NCBI GenBank assembly: GCA_016295455.1
Contig: JAEDLE010000011.1
Location: 1 to 47,924 of the forward strand
Reading direction: 5' to 3'
Source of the DNA: Bacteroidales bacterium
GTDB taxonomy: Bacteria; Bacteroidota; Bacteroidia; Bacteroidales; UBA932
Length of the DNA: 47,924 bases
Part shown: in pieces, positions 16,860 through 25,547 of the stretch
How the letters are laid out: every line of letters begins with the position of its first letter
Position numbering within the stretch: the stretch's first letter is position 1
Translations under genes and position numbers: made by a program
Notes under the pieces: model-generated
What the model was told of the DNA's origin: nothing
Seen by the model: the letters and a program-made list of their open reading frames with translations, nothing else
Database searches by the model: none

Positions 16860-19154
16860 TCATTTTCTCCGGCTTTTCCTGCCCGTAGGGCTGCCTGAGG
16901 CCACTATCTGGCGGCATTCTTCCTCGGTCAGGCTGGCGGCGTCCTTGCCGGCAGGAATCCTGTAGTTCTCCCCGGCGCACTTGATGTAGGGACCGTATCT
17001 TCCCTCGAGCACCTGCAGGTCTCCCCATTCCGCGATCGGACCGCGGCTGCTCTTCTTCGCCTCCGCCTCTATGGCCTCCCTGCACTCCTCAAGGGATATG
17101 CTGAGGGGATCGGCATTCTTCGGGAGGGAGATGTTCTTCTGGCCGTAGCGCAGATACGGGCCGAACCTGCCCTTGGTGGCCTTCACCTCGACTCCGTCGA
17201 TCACTCCCACCGTACGCGGAAGCTCGAACAGTTTGAGCGCCTCCTCCAGGGTGAGGGTCTCTATCAGCTGGCCCTGGCCAAGACGGGCGTACTGGCGGTT
17301 TTCGCCCTCGCCCTTCTGCACATACGGGCCGTACTGGCCAAACCTGGCTGTGACCTTCAGCCCTTCAGGGGAGACTCCGAGCTCCTTCTCGACCTTGCTG
17401 TAGGTGCCGTCCTCAAGCACGTCGGTGACTTTCCTGTGGAAAGGTCCGTAGAACGAAGACACCTGCGCATCCCAGCCGAGCTCGCCCTCGGCAATCTTGT
17501 CGAAGTCGGCCTCGACGCTGGCCGTGAAGTTGTAGTCCATTATGTCGGAGAACTTGTCCGTGAGGTAGTTGGAGACTATCATGCCCACTTCCTGAGGGAA
17601 CAGCCTGCCCTTCTCCGCTCCGCAGACCTCGGTTCTGCGCTTCTCGCTGAGCCTGCCGTCCTTGAGGTGGAGGTCGGTCACCTGCACCTTCTCACCGTCC
17701 TTGTTGCCCTTCATCACGTAGCCCCTCTCTGTGGTGAGCACCGAAATGGTCGGGGCGTAGGTCGAAGGACGGCCGATTCCCAGCTCCTCGAGCTTCTTCA
17801 CCAGGGTCGCCTCGGAATAGCGCGGAGGTGCGGCGGTGAACTTGCACTCGGCATCCATGCCCAGCGCCGTCATCATATTCCCTTTCCTGATTTCAGGGAG
17901 TATCTGCTCCTCGTCGGCCGTCTGGTCGTCGCTGCTTTCCATGTAGAGCTTGAGGAAACCGTCGAACACCACCTCTGTTGCCTGGAGCGAGAACTTCTCC
18001 TCCCTCCTGTCGGAAGCGATCTTCACGTCGGTGCGGAGCACCCTGGCATCCTGCATCTGGGAAGCCACGGTCCTCTTCCATATCAGGTTGTAGAGGCTCT
18101 TCTCCTGTGCGCTGCCCTCGATGGAGGTGTTGCTGATGTAGGTAGGCCTGATTGCCTCGTGCGCCTCCTGGGCACCCTTGGAACTGGTCCGGTACTGCCT
18201 CGGATGAGCATATTCAGGTCCGAAATTGTCGTTTATGAATTCTTTGGCGGAGCTGACGGCCAGGGATGAAAGGTTCACCGAGTCCGTTCTCATGTAGGTG
18301 ATCAGACCCCGTTCGTAGAGGGACTGGGCGATTCTCATCGTCTGGCTGACGGAGAACCTCAGCTTCCTGGACGCCTCCTGCTGGAGTGTGGAGGTGGTGA
18401 ACGGCGCCGAAGGGGTCCTGGAACCCTCCTTCTTCTCCACGGAATCCACGCTGAACCTGGCGTCCGCGCTGTCCTGGAGGAAAGCCAGCGCCTCGTCCCT
18501 GTCGCGGAACTTCCTGTCAAGGGTGGCGTTGACCACGGTGCCCTCCGGAGTGCCTTCCGGATGGAAAGCCGCGCCGACCCTGTAGAAAGGCTCGCGGCTG
18601 AAAGCCATTATCTCCTTCTCCCTGTCCACGATGAGCCTCAGGGCAACGCTCTGCACCCTGCCTGCCGAAAGGCCCCTGCGGACCTTCCTCCAGAGCACCG
18701 GGGAGAGTTCGAAACCCACCAGGCGGTCCAGCACCCTGCGGGCCTGCTGGGCATCCACCAGGTTCATGTCTATGTCGCGGGGATTCTCGATCGCGTGGAG
18801 TATCGCCGGCTTGGTGATTTCGTGGAAAACTATCCTCCTGGTCTTTTCCGGCTTCAGTCCGAGAGTTTCGTAAAGGTGCCAGGAGATGGCTTCCCCTTCA
18901 CGGTCTTCATCGGACGCGAGCCAGACCAGGTCCGCCTTCCCGGCAAGGTCCTTCAGTTCCTTGACCACCTTCTTCTTGTCCGCCGGGACCACATATTCAG
19001 GCTTGAAGCCATGCTCCACATCGACGCTCAGCTTCTTGTCCTGAAGGTCGCGTATATGCCCGAAGCTGGGCTTCACCGTGTATTCTTCGCCGAGATATTT
19101 CTGTATGGTCCCCGCCTTTGCCGGAGACTCGACTATTACGAGATTCCTGCTCAT
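16860..19154 (-). CDS. topA: DNA topoisomerase I
   Basis: Type IA topoisomerase that relaxes negative supercoils. The 764-residue protein starts with the TOPRIM domain (NLVIVESPAKAGTIQKYLG; acidic DEDREGE at 82-88), followed by the core with catalytic Y287 in GLITYMRTDSVNLS. The C-terminal part (from about 560) carries several repeats with a GRFGPYLRYG / GQYGPYVQKG / GRYGPYIKCA pattern, the divergent topoisomerase C-terminal repeats usual in Bacteroidetes, instead of four-cysteine zinc fingers. The ATG at 19154 was chosen over a TTG at 19187 because the promoter box (19185-19192) overlaps that TTG and because the family starts with a short leader before LVIVESPAKA. Confidence 0.96.
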   Translation of the reverse strand: MSRNLVIVESPAKAGTIQKYLGEEYTVKPSFGHIRDLQDKKLSVDVEHGFKPEYVVPADKKKVVKELKDLAGKADLVWLASDEDREGEAISWHLYETLGLKPEKTRRIVFHEITKPAILHAIENPRDIDMNLVDAQQARRVLDRLVGFELSPVLWRKVRRGLSAGRVQSVALRLIVDREKEIMAFSREPFYRVGAAFHPEGTPEGTVVNATLDRKFRDRDEALAFLQDSADARFSVDSVEKKEGSRTPSAPFTTSTLQQEASRKLRFSVSQTMRIAQSLYERGLITYMRTDSVNLSSLAVSSAKEFINDNFGPEYAHPRQYRTSSKGAQEAHEAIRPTYISNTSIEGSAQEKSLYNLIWKRTVASQMQDARVLRTDVKIASDRREEKFSLQATEVVFDGFLKLYMESSDDQTADEEQILPEIRKGNMMTALGMDAECKFTAAPPRYSEATLVKKLEELGIGRPSTYAPTISVLTTERGYVMKGNKDGEKVQVTDLHLKDGRLSEKRRTEVCGAEKGRLFPQEVGMIVSNYLTDKFSDIMDYNFTASVEADFDKIAEGELGWDAQVSSFYGPFHRKVTDVLEDGTYSKVEKELGVSPEGLKVTARFGQYGPYVQKGEGENRQYARLGQGQLIETLTLEEALKLFELPRTVGVIDGVEVKATKGRFGPYLRYGQKNISLPKNADPLSISLEECREAIEAEAKKSSRGPIAEWGDLQVLEGRYGPYIKCAGENYRIPAGKDAASLTEEECRQIVASGSPTGRKSRRK

Positions 19155-19184
19155 CCGTCTGTCACTTTTATGGGTTAATCTGGG

Positions 19185-19217
19185 CAAAGTAAGTTAGTTT
19201 CAAACCGAAAATCCAAA
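19185..19217 (-). promoter_or_regulatory. Promoter for topA
   Basis: Minus-strand TTTG (19217-19214), 21 bases, then TTACTTTG (19192-19185), one mismatch to TAnnTTTG. The leader would be about 26 bases to the ATG at 19154. Confidence 0.6.
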
Positions 19218-19226
19218 TTTTATGGT

Positions 19227-19234
19227 TACTTTTG
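19227..19234 (+). promoter_or_regulatory. -7 box of the PBP1A promoter
   Basis: TACTTTTG matches TAnnTTTG, 52 bases before the ATG at 19286 and close to the divergent topA promoter. No clear -33 element is seen. Confidence 0.55.
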
Positions 19235-19285
19235 TAGTTCTGACCGGACAATGAAAATATATTTTCATAATTTTTTTTGACGAAT

Positions 19286-21634
19286 ATGACTGACACGAGC
19301 AGAAAGAGAATAATGAAGTGGGTCTGGATAGTGGCGATGTGTCCGCTGGTCCTGATTTTCCTCTGCATAGCGCTGGTATGGGCATTTGCCGACATACCTT
19401 CCTTCGAGGAACTGGAAGACCCTGACACCAAGCTCGCGACCCAGATAATCGCGGAGGACGGCGAGATTCTCACCACCTTCCACATCGAGAACCGTTCTTT
19501 CGCAAGCTATGACGAACTGTCCCCGTACCTTGTGCAGGCGGCGGTTGCGACTGAGGACAAACGCTTCTACAAGCACTCCGGCATAGACATTCAGGCCCTC
19601 GGCCGTGTGGCGGTCAAGACCATACTGATGAGCGACTCCAGCCAGGGAGGCGGCTCGACCATAACCCAGCAGCTCGCCAAGACCCTCTATCCGAGAGCCG
19701 ACGTGAGAAGCAGGATACCGGGCCTGTCCAAGATCAGGATGGTCTTCATCAAGTTCAAGGAGTGGATCACCGCCGTCAAACTTGAGAGGAACTACACCAA
19801 GGACGAGATAGTTGACATGTACCTCAACTCGGTGTTCTTCGGCAGCAATGCATATGGCATCAAGGCGGCTTCGAACACCTTCTTCGCGAAGGCTCCGGCC
19901 GACCTGACCGTCGAGGAGGCGGCGACCCTCATCGGAATGGTCAACAAGCCGACCAGGTACAACCCCGCCCTCAATCCCGAGCAGTCCCTCAACAGGAGGA
20001 ACTTCGTACTCAAGCAGATGCAGAAGTCGGGCTACCTCAGCAAGGCCGAACTCGATTCCGTCAGCCGGCTGCCCATCGTGATAGAATACGAGATCCAGGA
20101 CCACAACGCCGGCCACGCCCCTTACTTCAGGGAGATGCTCCGCCGCTACATGAACGCGCAGGCCCCGAAACGTTCCCAGTACCAGTACCCGGAGGATTTC
20201 TCCGCCGACTCGCTGCTCTGGGCGGACGACGGCCTCTACGGCTGGCTCGAGAAGAACCGCAAGCCGGACGGAAGCAAGTACAACCTTGACAGGGACGGCC
20301 TCAGGATCTACACGACCATAAACTACAAGATGCAGAAATATGCCGAAGAGGCTATGGCAGAGCATCTTGCAAGCCTGCAGAAGAGCTTTTGGAACGATCT
20401 GAAATACAAGAAGAACCGCCCTTTCGCCAATGACGTGGACCAGCAGACGACCGAGAGGCTGATGAAGCAGGCCCGCCGCTGGAGCGAGCGCTACAGGGTC
20501 AGGAAACTCGCCGGCATGTCCGATTCCGAAATCATGAAGACCTTCGACGAGCCGGTTCAGATGAGGGTTTTCACCTGGGACAAGCGGGGCTACATCGACA
20601 CCCTGATGACCCCGAACGACTCTATACGCTACTACAAGTCTTTCCTCCGCTCCTCCTTCGTCGCGATGGAACCGGAGACAGGCTTTGTCAAGGCCTATGT
20701 CGGCGGACCCAACTTCAGGCATTTCAAATATGACAACGTGATGCAGGGCAAGAGGCAGGTCGGATCCACCATCAAGCCATTCCTCTACACCCTTGCGATG
20801 CAGGAGGGAATGAGCCCCTGCGACGAGACCGTCTGCGTGCCCCAGACCTTCATAGTCGGGGAAGATACCTGGACCCCGCGAAGCACGGACAAGGACGAGT
20901 GGATAGGCAAGAAGGTGACCCTCAAATGGGGCCTGACCAAGTCCTCCAACAACATCTCGGCCTATCTGATGAAGCAGTTCGGTCCTCACGCGATGGCGGA
21001 CATGATGCGCAAGATGGGCATAAAGAGCCATATCGACGAGGTTCCGTCACTCTGCGTCGGACCGGCTGACCTCTCCCTATACGAGATGGTGGCTGCCTAC
21101 AACACCTACCCTTCGAGGGGTGTATATGTCAGCCCTATCTTCGTGACCAGGATCGAGGACAAGCAGGGCAACGTGATATCCGAGTTCAACAACCACAAGC
21201 GTGAAGCCATAAGCGAGAACACCGCCTACCTGATGGCAAACCTCATGCAGGGAGTCATCAACCAGGGAACCGGTTCGAGGATACGTTCAGTCTACCGGAT
21301 CAGCGGCCAGGTTGCGGGCAAGACCGGAACCACCAACGACAACTCCGACGGCTGGTTCATAGGCTACACCCCATCCATCACCGCCGGAATATGGACAGGC
21401 GGCGAGGACAGGCAGATACACTTCGAATCCCTCGCCCTCGGAGGCGGCTCAAACATGGCCCTGCCCATCTGGGGAATATGGATGAAGAAGATACTGGCTG
21501 ACGGCACCCTCGGCATATCCGAGAACGACGTGTTCGTGGCTCCGGCTGGAGTGAACGTCAACCTGGACTGCACGGGAGGGGATGAGGACGCTTCCGCAGC
21601 AGTGGAGGATGAGATAGAGTATTATTTTGACTGA
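19286..21634 (+). CDS. mrcA: Bifunctional penicillin-binding protein 1A (class A)
   Basis: Membrane-anchored peptidoglycan synthase with glycosyltransferase and transpeptidase activities. The 782-residue protein has one membrane helix at about 11-33, a GT51 domain with catalytic E90 in ATEDKRFYKH and GGSTITQQ at 122-129, and a transpeptidase domain with STIK at 494-497 (catalytic S494), SSNN near residue 554 and KTGTT from K679. The ATG at 19286 was preferred to a TTG at 19277. ddl follows 15 bases downstream and then prmC overlaps ddl, so wall polymerisation and precursor synthesis are likely co-transcribed. The symbol (mrcA/ponA) follows the class rather than any proven one-to-one orthology. 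Confidence 0.95.
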   Translation: MTDTSRKRIMKWVWIVAMCPLVLIFLCIALVWAFADIPSFEELEDPDTKLATQIIAEDGEILTTFHIENRSFASYDELSPYLVQAAVATEDKRFYKHSGIDIQALGRVAVKTILMSDSSQGGGSTITQQLAKTLYPRADVRSRIPGLSKIRMVFIKFKEWITAVKLERNYTKDEIVDMYLNSVFFGSNAYGIKAASNTFFAKAPADLTVEEAATLIGMVNKPTRYNPALNPEQSLNRRNFVLKQMQKSGYLSKAELDSVSRLPIVIEYEIQDHNAGHAPYFREMLRRYMNAQAPKRSQYQYPEDFSADSLLWADDGLYGWLEKNRKPDGSKYNLDRDGLRIYTTINYKMQKYAEEAMAEHLASLQKSFWNDLKYKKNRPFANDVDQQTTERLMKQARRWSERYRVRKLAGMSDSEIMKTFDEPVQMRVFTWDKRGYIDTLMTPNDSIRYYKSFLRSSFVAMEPETGFVKAYVGGPNFRHFKYDNVMQGKRQVGSTIKPFLYTLAMQEGMSPCDETVCVPQTFIVGEDTWTPRSTDKDEWIGKKVTLKWGLTKSSNNISAYLMKQFGPHAMADMMRKMGIKSHIDEVPSLCVGPADLSLYEMVAAYNTYPSRGVYVSPIFVTRIEDKQGNVISEFNNHKREAISENTAYLMANLMQGVINQGTGSRIRSVYRISGQVAGKTGTTNDNSDGWFIGYTPSITAGIWTGGEDRQIHFESLALGGGSNMALPIWGIWMKKILADGTLGISENDVFVAPAGVNVNLDCTGGDEDASAAVEDEIEYYFD

Positions 21635-21649
21635 TAAAGCATTAGCTAT

Positions 21650-22666
21650 ATGGGAAAGATTCAGAACATAGCCGTGTTCTATGGCAGTGACTCCTCTGAA
21701 TGCGAGGTGTCCTGCCGCAGTGGCGAATACACTGCGTCAAGGATCGACGACACCCGGTACAACATCTACGAGGTGTACGCCCGTTTCGGAAGGTGGGAAC
21801 TCGTCGCCTTCCGCCGCAAGGACTCTATGAGGGTCGCCCTCCCTGAGGGAGCACGCCCTCTTGTAGACCGCAACGACTTCAGCGTCAATGTATATGGTGA
21901 AAAGGTCAAGCTTGACTATGTCTACGTGATGCAGCACGGCAAGCCGGGAGAGAACGGCCTGCTCCAGGGCTATCTCGAGATGCTGGGCATACCGTACAGC
22001 AGTTGCAGTTCATTCGTCTCCACCATAGCCTTCGACAAGTATTCCTGCAAGAGCTATCTCAGGGATGCGGACTTCGTGAAGCTCGCTCCCGACGCCTTCG
22101 TGAGGAAGGGTGACGATGTGGACGCTTTCGCGGCCAGGGCGGTCGCAAAGCTCGGCCTGCCTCTCTTCGTGAAGCCTACCGACGGCGGGTCCAGCTTCGG
22201 CATCAGCAGGGTCACCGAGGCCGCTGCGCTGGCCGACGCTGTCAACTACGCTTTCACCGAGGGCGATTCCGTCATAGTCGAGAAATCCGTTCCGGGCAGG
22301 GAGTTCACCTGCGCGGTCTATAGGGACGGCGTATCATCCAAAGCCTTGCCTGTCATAGAGATAGTCTCCGAAAACGATTATTTCGACTACGATGCCAAGT
22401 ACAACGGACACAGCCAGGAACTCTGTCCTGCCCCTATAGACGACAGCCTCAGGGACGAAATCCAGAAAACCTCATGCCGCATATACGACTACCTCGGATG
22501 CAAGGGCATAGTCAGGATAGACTACATATCTTCCGAAGACGGACTCTACTTCCTGGAAGTCAACACTATACCGGGCATGACCAGCGCTTCGCTCGTGCCT
22601 AAGATGGTACGCGCCGCGGGCATGGACATGACAGCCTTCCTCACCGGCATAATCGAGAATTCATGA
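21650..22666 (+). CDS. ddl: D-alanine--D-alanine ligase
   Basis: ATP-grasp enzyme that joins two D-alanines for the stem peptide of peptidoglycan, cytosolic. The 338-residue protein shows YVMQHGKPGENGLLQGYLEMLGIPY-type N-terminal substrate sequence (about 92-116), the ATP-grasp core LPLFVKPTDGGSSFGISRV (about 172-190), VEKSVPGREFTCAV (about 216-229) and the metal-binding end EVNTIPGMTSAS (about 303-314). All are standard for Ddl. It lies between PBP1A and prmC and overlaps prmC by four bases. Confidence 0.95.
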   Translation: MGKIQNIAVFYGSDSSECEVSCRSGEYTASRIDDTRYNIYEVYARFGRWELVAFRRKDSMRVALPEGARPLVDRNDFSVNVYGEKVKLDYVYVMQHGKPGENGLLQGYLEMLGIPYSSCSSFVSTIAFDKYSCKSYLRDADFVKLAPDAFVRKGDDVDAFAARAVAKLGLPLFVKPTDGGSSFGISRVTEAAALADAVNYAFTEGDSVIVEKSVPGREFTCAVYRDGVSSKALPVIEIVSENDYFDYDAKYNGHSQELCPAPIDDSLRDEIQKTSCRIYDYLGCKGIVRIDYISSEDGLYFLEVNTIPGMTSASLVPKMVRAAGMDMTAFLTGIIENS

Positions 22667-23547
22667 TGACGCTGGGCGTTTTCGTAAGGGAAGCCACAGA
22701 GGCGTTGCAGACCTTGTATCCGCAGCAGGAGGCAAGGTCTGTTGCGTTGATGTTGACCACGACCCTGCTCGGAACGCGCAGTTACACCCACGTCACCGAA
22801 CCCGGCTGGCCCATACCCGAAGACAAGGCCGCCCTTCTGGACTCGTCCCTGGTCCGGCTGCTCGAGGGTTGTCCCATCCAATACGTCCTCGGAGAGACTG
22901 AATTCTGCGGCCGCAACTTCAAGGTCGACCCTTCCGTACTCATCCCGCGTCCGGAGACCGAACTGCTCTGCCGAGCCGCAATAAGCCATGCCCAGAATAT
23001 GCCGAAGCCGCAAGGCAGGCCTCTGCGCATACTCGACCTCTGCACCGGTTCGGGCTGCATAGCCTGGACCCTTGCCCTCTCTGTGCCGAGCGCGCAGGTC
23101 ACCGCCGTGGACATTTCCCCTGAAGCCCTTGCCCTGGCCGCCTCCCAGCAGCCCGCACTTCCGGGAGAAGACTGCATTCCTCCCGTATTCCTGAAGGCGG
23201 ATGTACTTGCCTTGGAAGGCATCCCCTGCGAAGGTCCTTACGACCTGATACTCAGCAATCCACCCTACGTCACCATATCCGAAAAGGCACAGATGAGACG
23301 CAATGTCCTCGACTACGAGCCCGGCCTCGCCCTCTTCGTGCCCGATTCCGACCCTCTCCGCTTCTATCTCGCCATCTCCCGTCTGAGCCGCAGCCTGATG
23401 GCGCCCGGAGGATGGGGCATCACCGAAATCAACGAGACCCTGGGCCGTGAGACCGCCGCCCTCTTCGACGGTGAAGGCCTGCGCGGCGCACAAATCCTCA
23501 GCGACTTCAACGGCAAAGACCGCTTCGTCAGCTACTTCCGCGCCTGA
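22663..23547 (+). CDS. prmC: Peptide chain release factor N5-glutamine methyltransferase
   Basis: Methylates the Gln of the GGQ motif in release factors using S-adenosylmethionine, improving termination. The 294-residue protein has the N-terminal helical domain, the SAM-binding loop LDLCTGSGCIA (about 125-135), VDISPEAL (about 148-155) and the catalytic NPPY at 199-202. The N-terminal GCPIQYVLGETEFCGRNFKVDPSVLIPRPETE region is diagnostic of PrmC/HemK. The start ATG overlaps the ddl TGA (ATGA). A copy of a 33-base palindromic repeat begins seven bases after the stop. Confidence 0.94.
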   Translation: MMTLGVFVREATEALQTLYPQQEARSVALMLTTTLLGTRSYTHVTEPGWPIPEDKAALLDSSLVRLLEGCPIQYVLGETEFCGRNFKVDPSVLIPRPETELLCRAAISHAQNMPKPQGRPLRILDLCTGSGCIAWTLALSVPSAQVTAVDISPEALALAASQQPALPGEDCIPPVFLKADVLALEGIPCEGPYDLILSNPPYVTISEKAQMRRNVLDYEPGLALFVPDSDPLRFYLAISRLSRSLMAPGGWGITEINETLGRETAALFDGEGLRGAQILSDFNGKDRFVSYFRA

Positions 23548-23553
23548 AATTTT

Positions 23554-23586
23554 TTGGAATTTCATAGTCCACCTACGTTTTTCCAA
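23554..23586. repeat. 33-base imperfect palindrome, copy 1
   Basis: The element opens with TTGGAATTTCATAG, has a five-base centre (TCCAC), and closes with CTACGTTTTTCCAA. The outer six bases (TTGGAA/TTCCAA) and the inner TAG/CTA are inverted. A second copy of the same length lies at 36418-36450; the two differ at six positions or fewer, almost all in the centre. It sits between prmC and the lipoprotein gene. Confidence 0.7.
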
Positions 23587-23666
23587 TGAATTTGCACCCT
23601 GCCCTCAAAATAAACGTTTAAAATTTGGATAAACGGCTTTCATTTTTTCCCTTTGCGGAAAAAACT

Positions 23667-24869
23667 ATGAAAGACAGAAAAGCCATGGCCGGACTGCTTG
23701 CCGCAGTTCTGGCAACACTACCTTCCTGCAAGGGCGAAGATCCCCTGCCACAAACTCAGCAGCAACTCGGCATAGACCTGAAGGAATTCGCCATCATATT
23801 GTCCTCCGTCCCTATGGGGAAGGCTCAGTACGATGAGGTATATGATGCCGTGAATTGCTCTGTATCAAATGGATATGATGAGGAGTACATGCTTTGTGAC
23901 CTCTTCTCCGACCCGGGCGCGGGCGTGGGTCCGAAGGATGGGACCAGGGCTACGGGATCCTATACGGAACCCTTGCGTGACCTGATCGCGGAATATGTGA
24001 AGAGTATGGGTACCAGGGCAGGGGACGCCGGACTCAATCCCGAGAGCTATCTCGAGAGCCTGGGCAGTTCCGACATGCAGATATACTGGCCGTATTCGGA
24101 CAGCTGGGACGGGGAGACCGCTCCCATCATTACCTTCGACCCGGGAGACGATTCAGAGACCAGCAAGGGCTACAGGATGGTACGCAGGAACGGGAAGACG
24201 GAGCTGGAGGTGCTTCTCGTCTCTGAAGCAACCGCCAAAAAGGAACCGGTATGGGTAATCAACCGCAACAGCGACAGCTCGCACACGACACTGGAACTGC
24301 TTAGGAGGGAACATCCCGACTGGGAGACCGGAGGCGGCTCCGTGGTGATAGGCAAGACCAAGGCCGGTGAAGACGAAGAAGGGGGCGCCAAAATCAAGAC
24401 ACTGATACTTAAGGAATTCAAAGCAAGGAGACCTTACGATACCTGGCTTGCAGGGGCGAGTGAGTTCTTCGTCAAGTGCGGCAGCGTGGAAGATTTTTCC
24501 GCCAGCACCGAGGCTGAACTCCAGCTTTACAATCCTTCCATCACGGACTTCATGGTGGTGGTAAGGCGCAATCAGGTAGGAGAGTCCATACCTTTCAATG
24601 CAGTGCTGGTCTCACAGTGGACGGAACAGCTCCATTCCTGCGCATTCATGATCAGCGAGGATGACGGCGGGACTATGACCAGCTGGAAATGCAGCGGCGA
24701 GGTGAAAATCAAGTCTCGGACCTACGGCTTCGACGTGAACCTGCCCATCAGGGCCAGGGACGACGTGGTGTGGCGAGGACAGCTCGCGGCACCATATCTG
24801 GAGAAGACCTCCGGCCAGACCGGCAATTTCGGCGATGTGGAACTGACCTTCGAACTCGTGGAATACTGA
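23667..24869 (+). CDS. Lipoprotein of unknown function
   Basis: I do not recognise this 400-residue protein. It has a lipoprotein signal (ATLPSC, lipidated Cys predicted at 21) followed by KGEDP, an acidic stretch of the kind that directs lipoproteins to the cell surface in some Bacteroidetes. The rest has no membrane helix; the middle (about 130-200) has alternating strands, and the part from about 250 on reads like beta-sandwich sequence. The longest frame would begin at 23625, but the ATG at 23667 gives the clean signal peptide. Its stop TGA directly abuts the stop of the convergent DUF3109 gene (TGATCA). No partner is evident; a promoter is not clear (a CTTTGC at 23651-23656 only partly fits). 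Confidence 0.7.
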   Translation: MKDRKAMAGLLAAVLATLPSCKGEDPLPQTQQQLGIDLKEFAIILSSVPMGKAQYDEVYDAVNCSVSNGYDEEYMLCDLFSDPGAGVGPKDGTRATGSYTEPLRDLIAEYVKSMGTRAGDAGLNPESYLESLGSSDMQIYWPYSDSWDGETAPIITFDPGDDSETSKGYRMVRRNGKTELEVLLVSEATAKKEPVWVINRNSDSSHTTLELLRREHPDWETGGGSVVIGKTKAGEDEEGGAKIKTLILKEFKARRPYDTWLAGASEFFVKCGSVEDFSASTEAELQLYNPSITDFMVVVRRNQVGESIPFNAVLVSQWTEQLHSCAFMISEDDGGTMTSWKCSGEVKIKSRTYGFDVNLPIRARDDVVWRGQLAAPYLEKTSGQTGNFGDVELTFELVEY

Positions 24870-25547
24870 TCACTCCCCGTTGATATGGCGGGCGGCGGCA
24901 TCCAGGGCCTCGTAGAAGTCTTTTCCGAATATGCTGACCAGAGGCTCCTTCAGGAACTGATAGACTCTCGTGCCCTCCCGCCTGCCTTTGTCGAAGGCTT
25001 CGCCGCATATTGCCCAGCGGTGGAGGTTGAGAGCCCGGGTCCCGTTGCCCAGGTCTTTCACCCTAATGGGATACAGCCAGCAGGAATCGGGCTTTCGGAA
25101 ACTGCAGAGACCCTTGTAGAAGCTCCTCTCGACTCCGCAGAGGCAGATGGTCTTGCCCTCGGCGTCCTTTTCGTAGCGTATATAGGCGCAGTCCTCCAGG
25201 CCGGTTGTTCCGACCAGCCCTTCTGTACCGGGTATGAAGTCCAGACCCTCCACGAAGTGCGGGCTGGAGATTACGGGAGTCACCATATCCCCGTCCCTGT
25301 CAATCTGGAAGAAGCCGTCCCGGTCCAGAACGGCGCGGCCTTCTTCGGTGAGAAAGGCGGAATAGTTGTCAAGATTCCGTTCAAGTTCCTCTGCCTCAGA
25401 CTCCTGCAGAGGAGCTCCGCTGTCCCCTACCACGCAGCAGCAACCCCTGCAGCGGCCGTAGTCGCAGGCGAAATATTCGGTCACGACCTCCTCGGAAACG
25501 AGGCAGTCACCTATCTGGATTATGGTTCCGAAAGCGCTCTTAGTCAT
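24870..25547 (-). CDS. DUF3109 family cysteine-rich protein
   Basis: A 225-residue cytosolic protein of the DUF3109 family, which is widespread in Bacteroidetes and has no proven function. Its cysteines are grouped: CDYGRCRGCCCV near residues 27-38, then CAYIRY, CLCGVERSFYKGLCSF and CWLYPIRV in the second half, suggesting an iron-sulfur cluster or zinc site as in the YkgJ-like group. The ATG at 25547 was chosen over a longer frame (to 25616) because the extension would lie in the 3' end of the upstream M16-like gene; ATGACTAA overlaps that gene's stop by eight bases, so translation is probably coupled. Confidence 0.85.
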   Translation of the reverse strand: MTKSAFGTIIQIGDCLVSEEVVTEYFACDYGRCRGCCCVVGDSGAPLQESEAEELERNLDNYSAFLTEEGRAVLDRDGFFQIDRDGDMVTPVISSPHFVEGLDFIPGTEGLVGTTGLEDCAYIRYEKDAEGKTICLCGVERSFYKGLCSFRKPDSCWLYPIRVKDLGNGTRALNLHRWAICGEAFDKGRREGTRVYQFLKEPLVSIFGKDFYEALDAAARHINGE

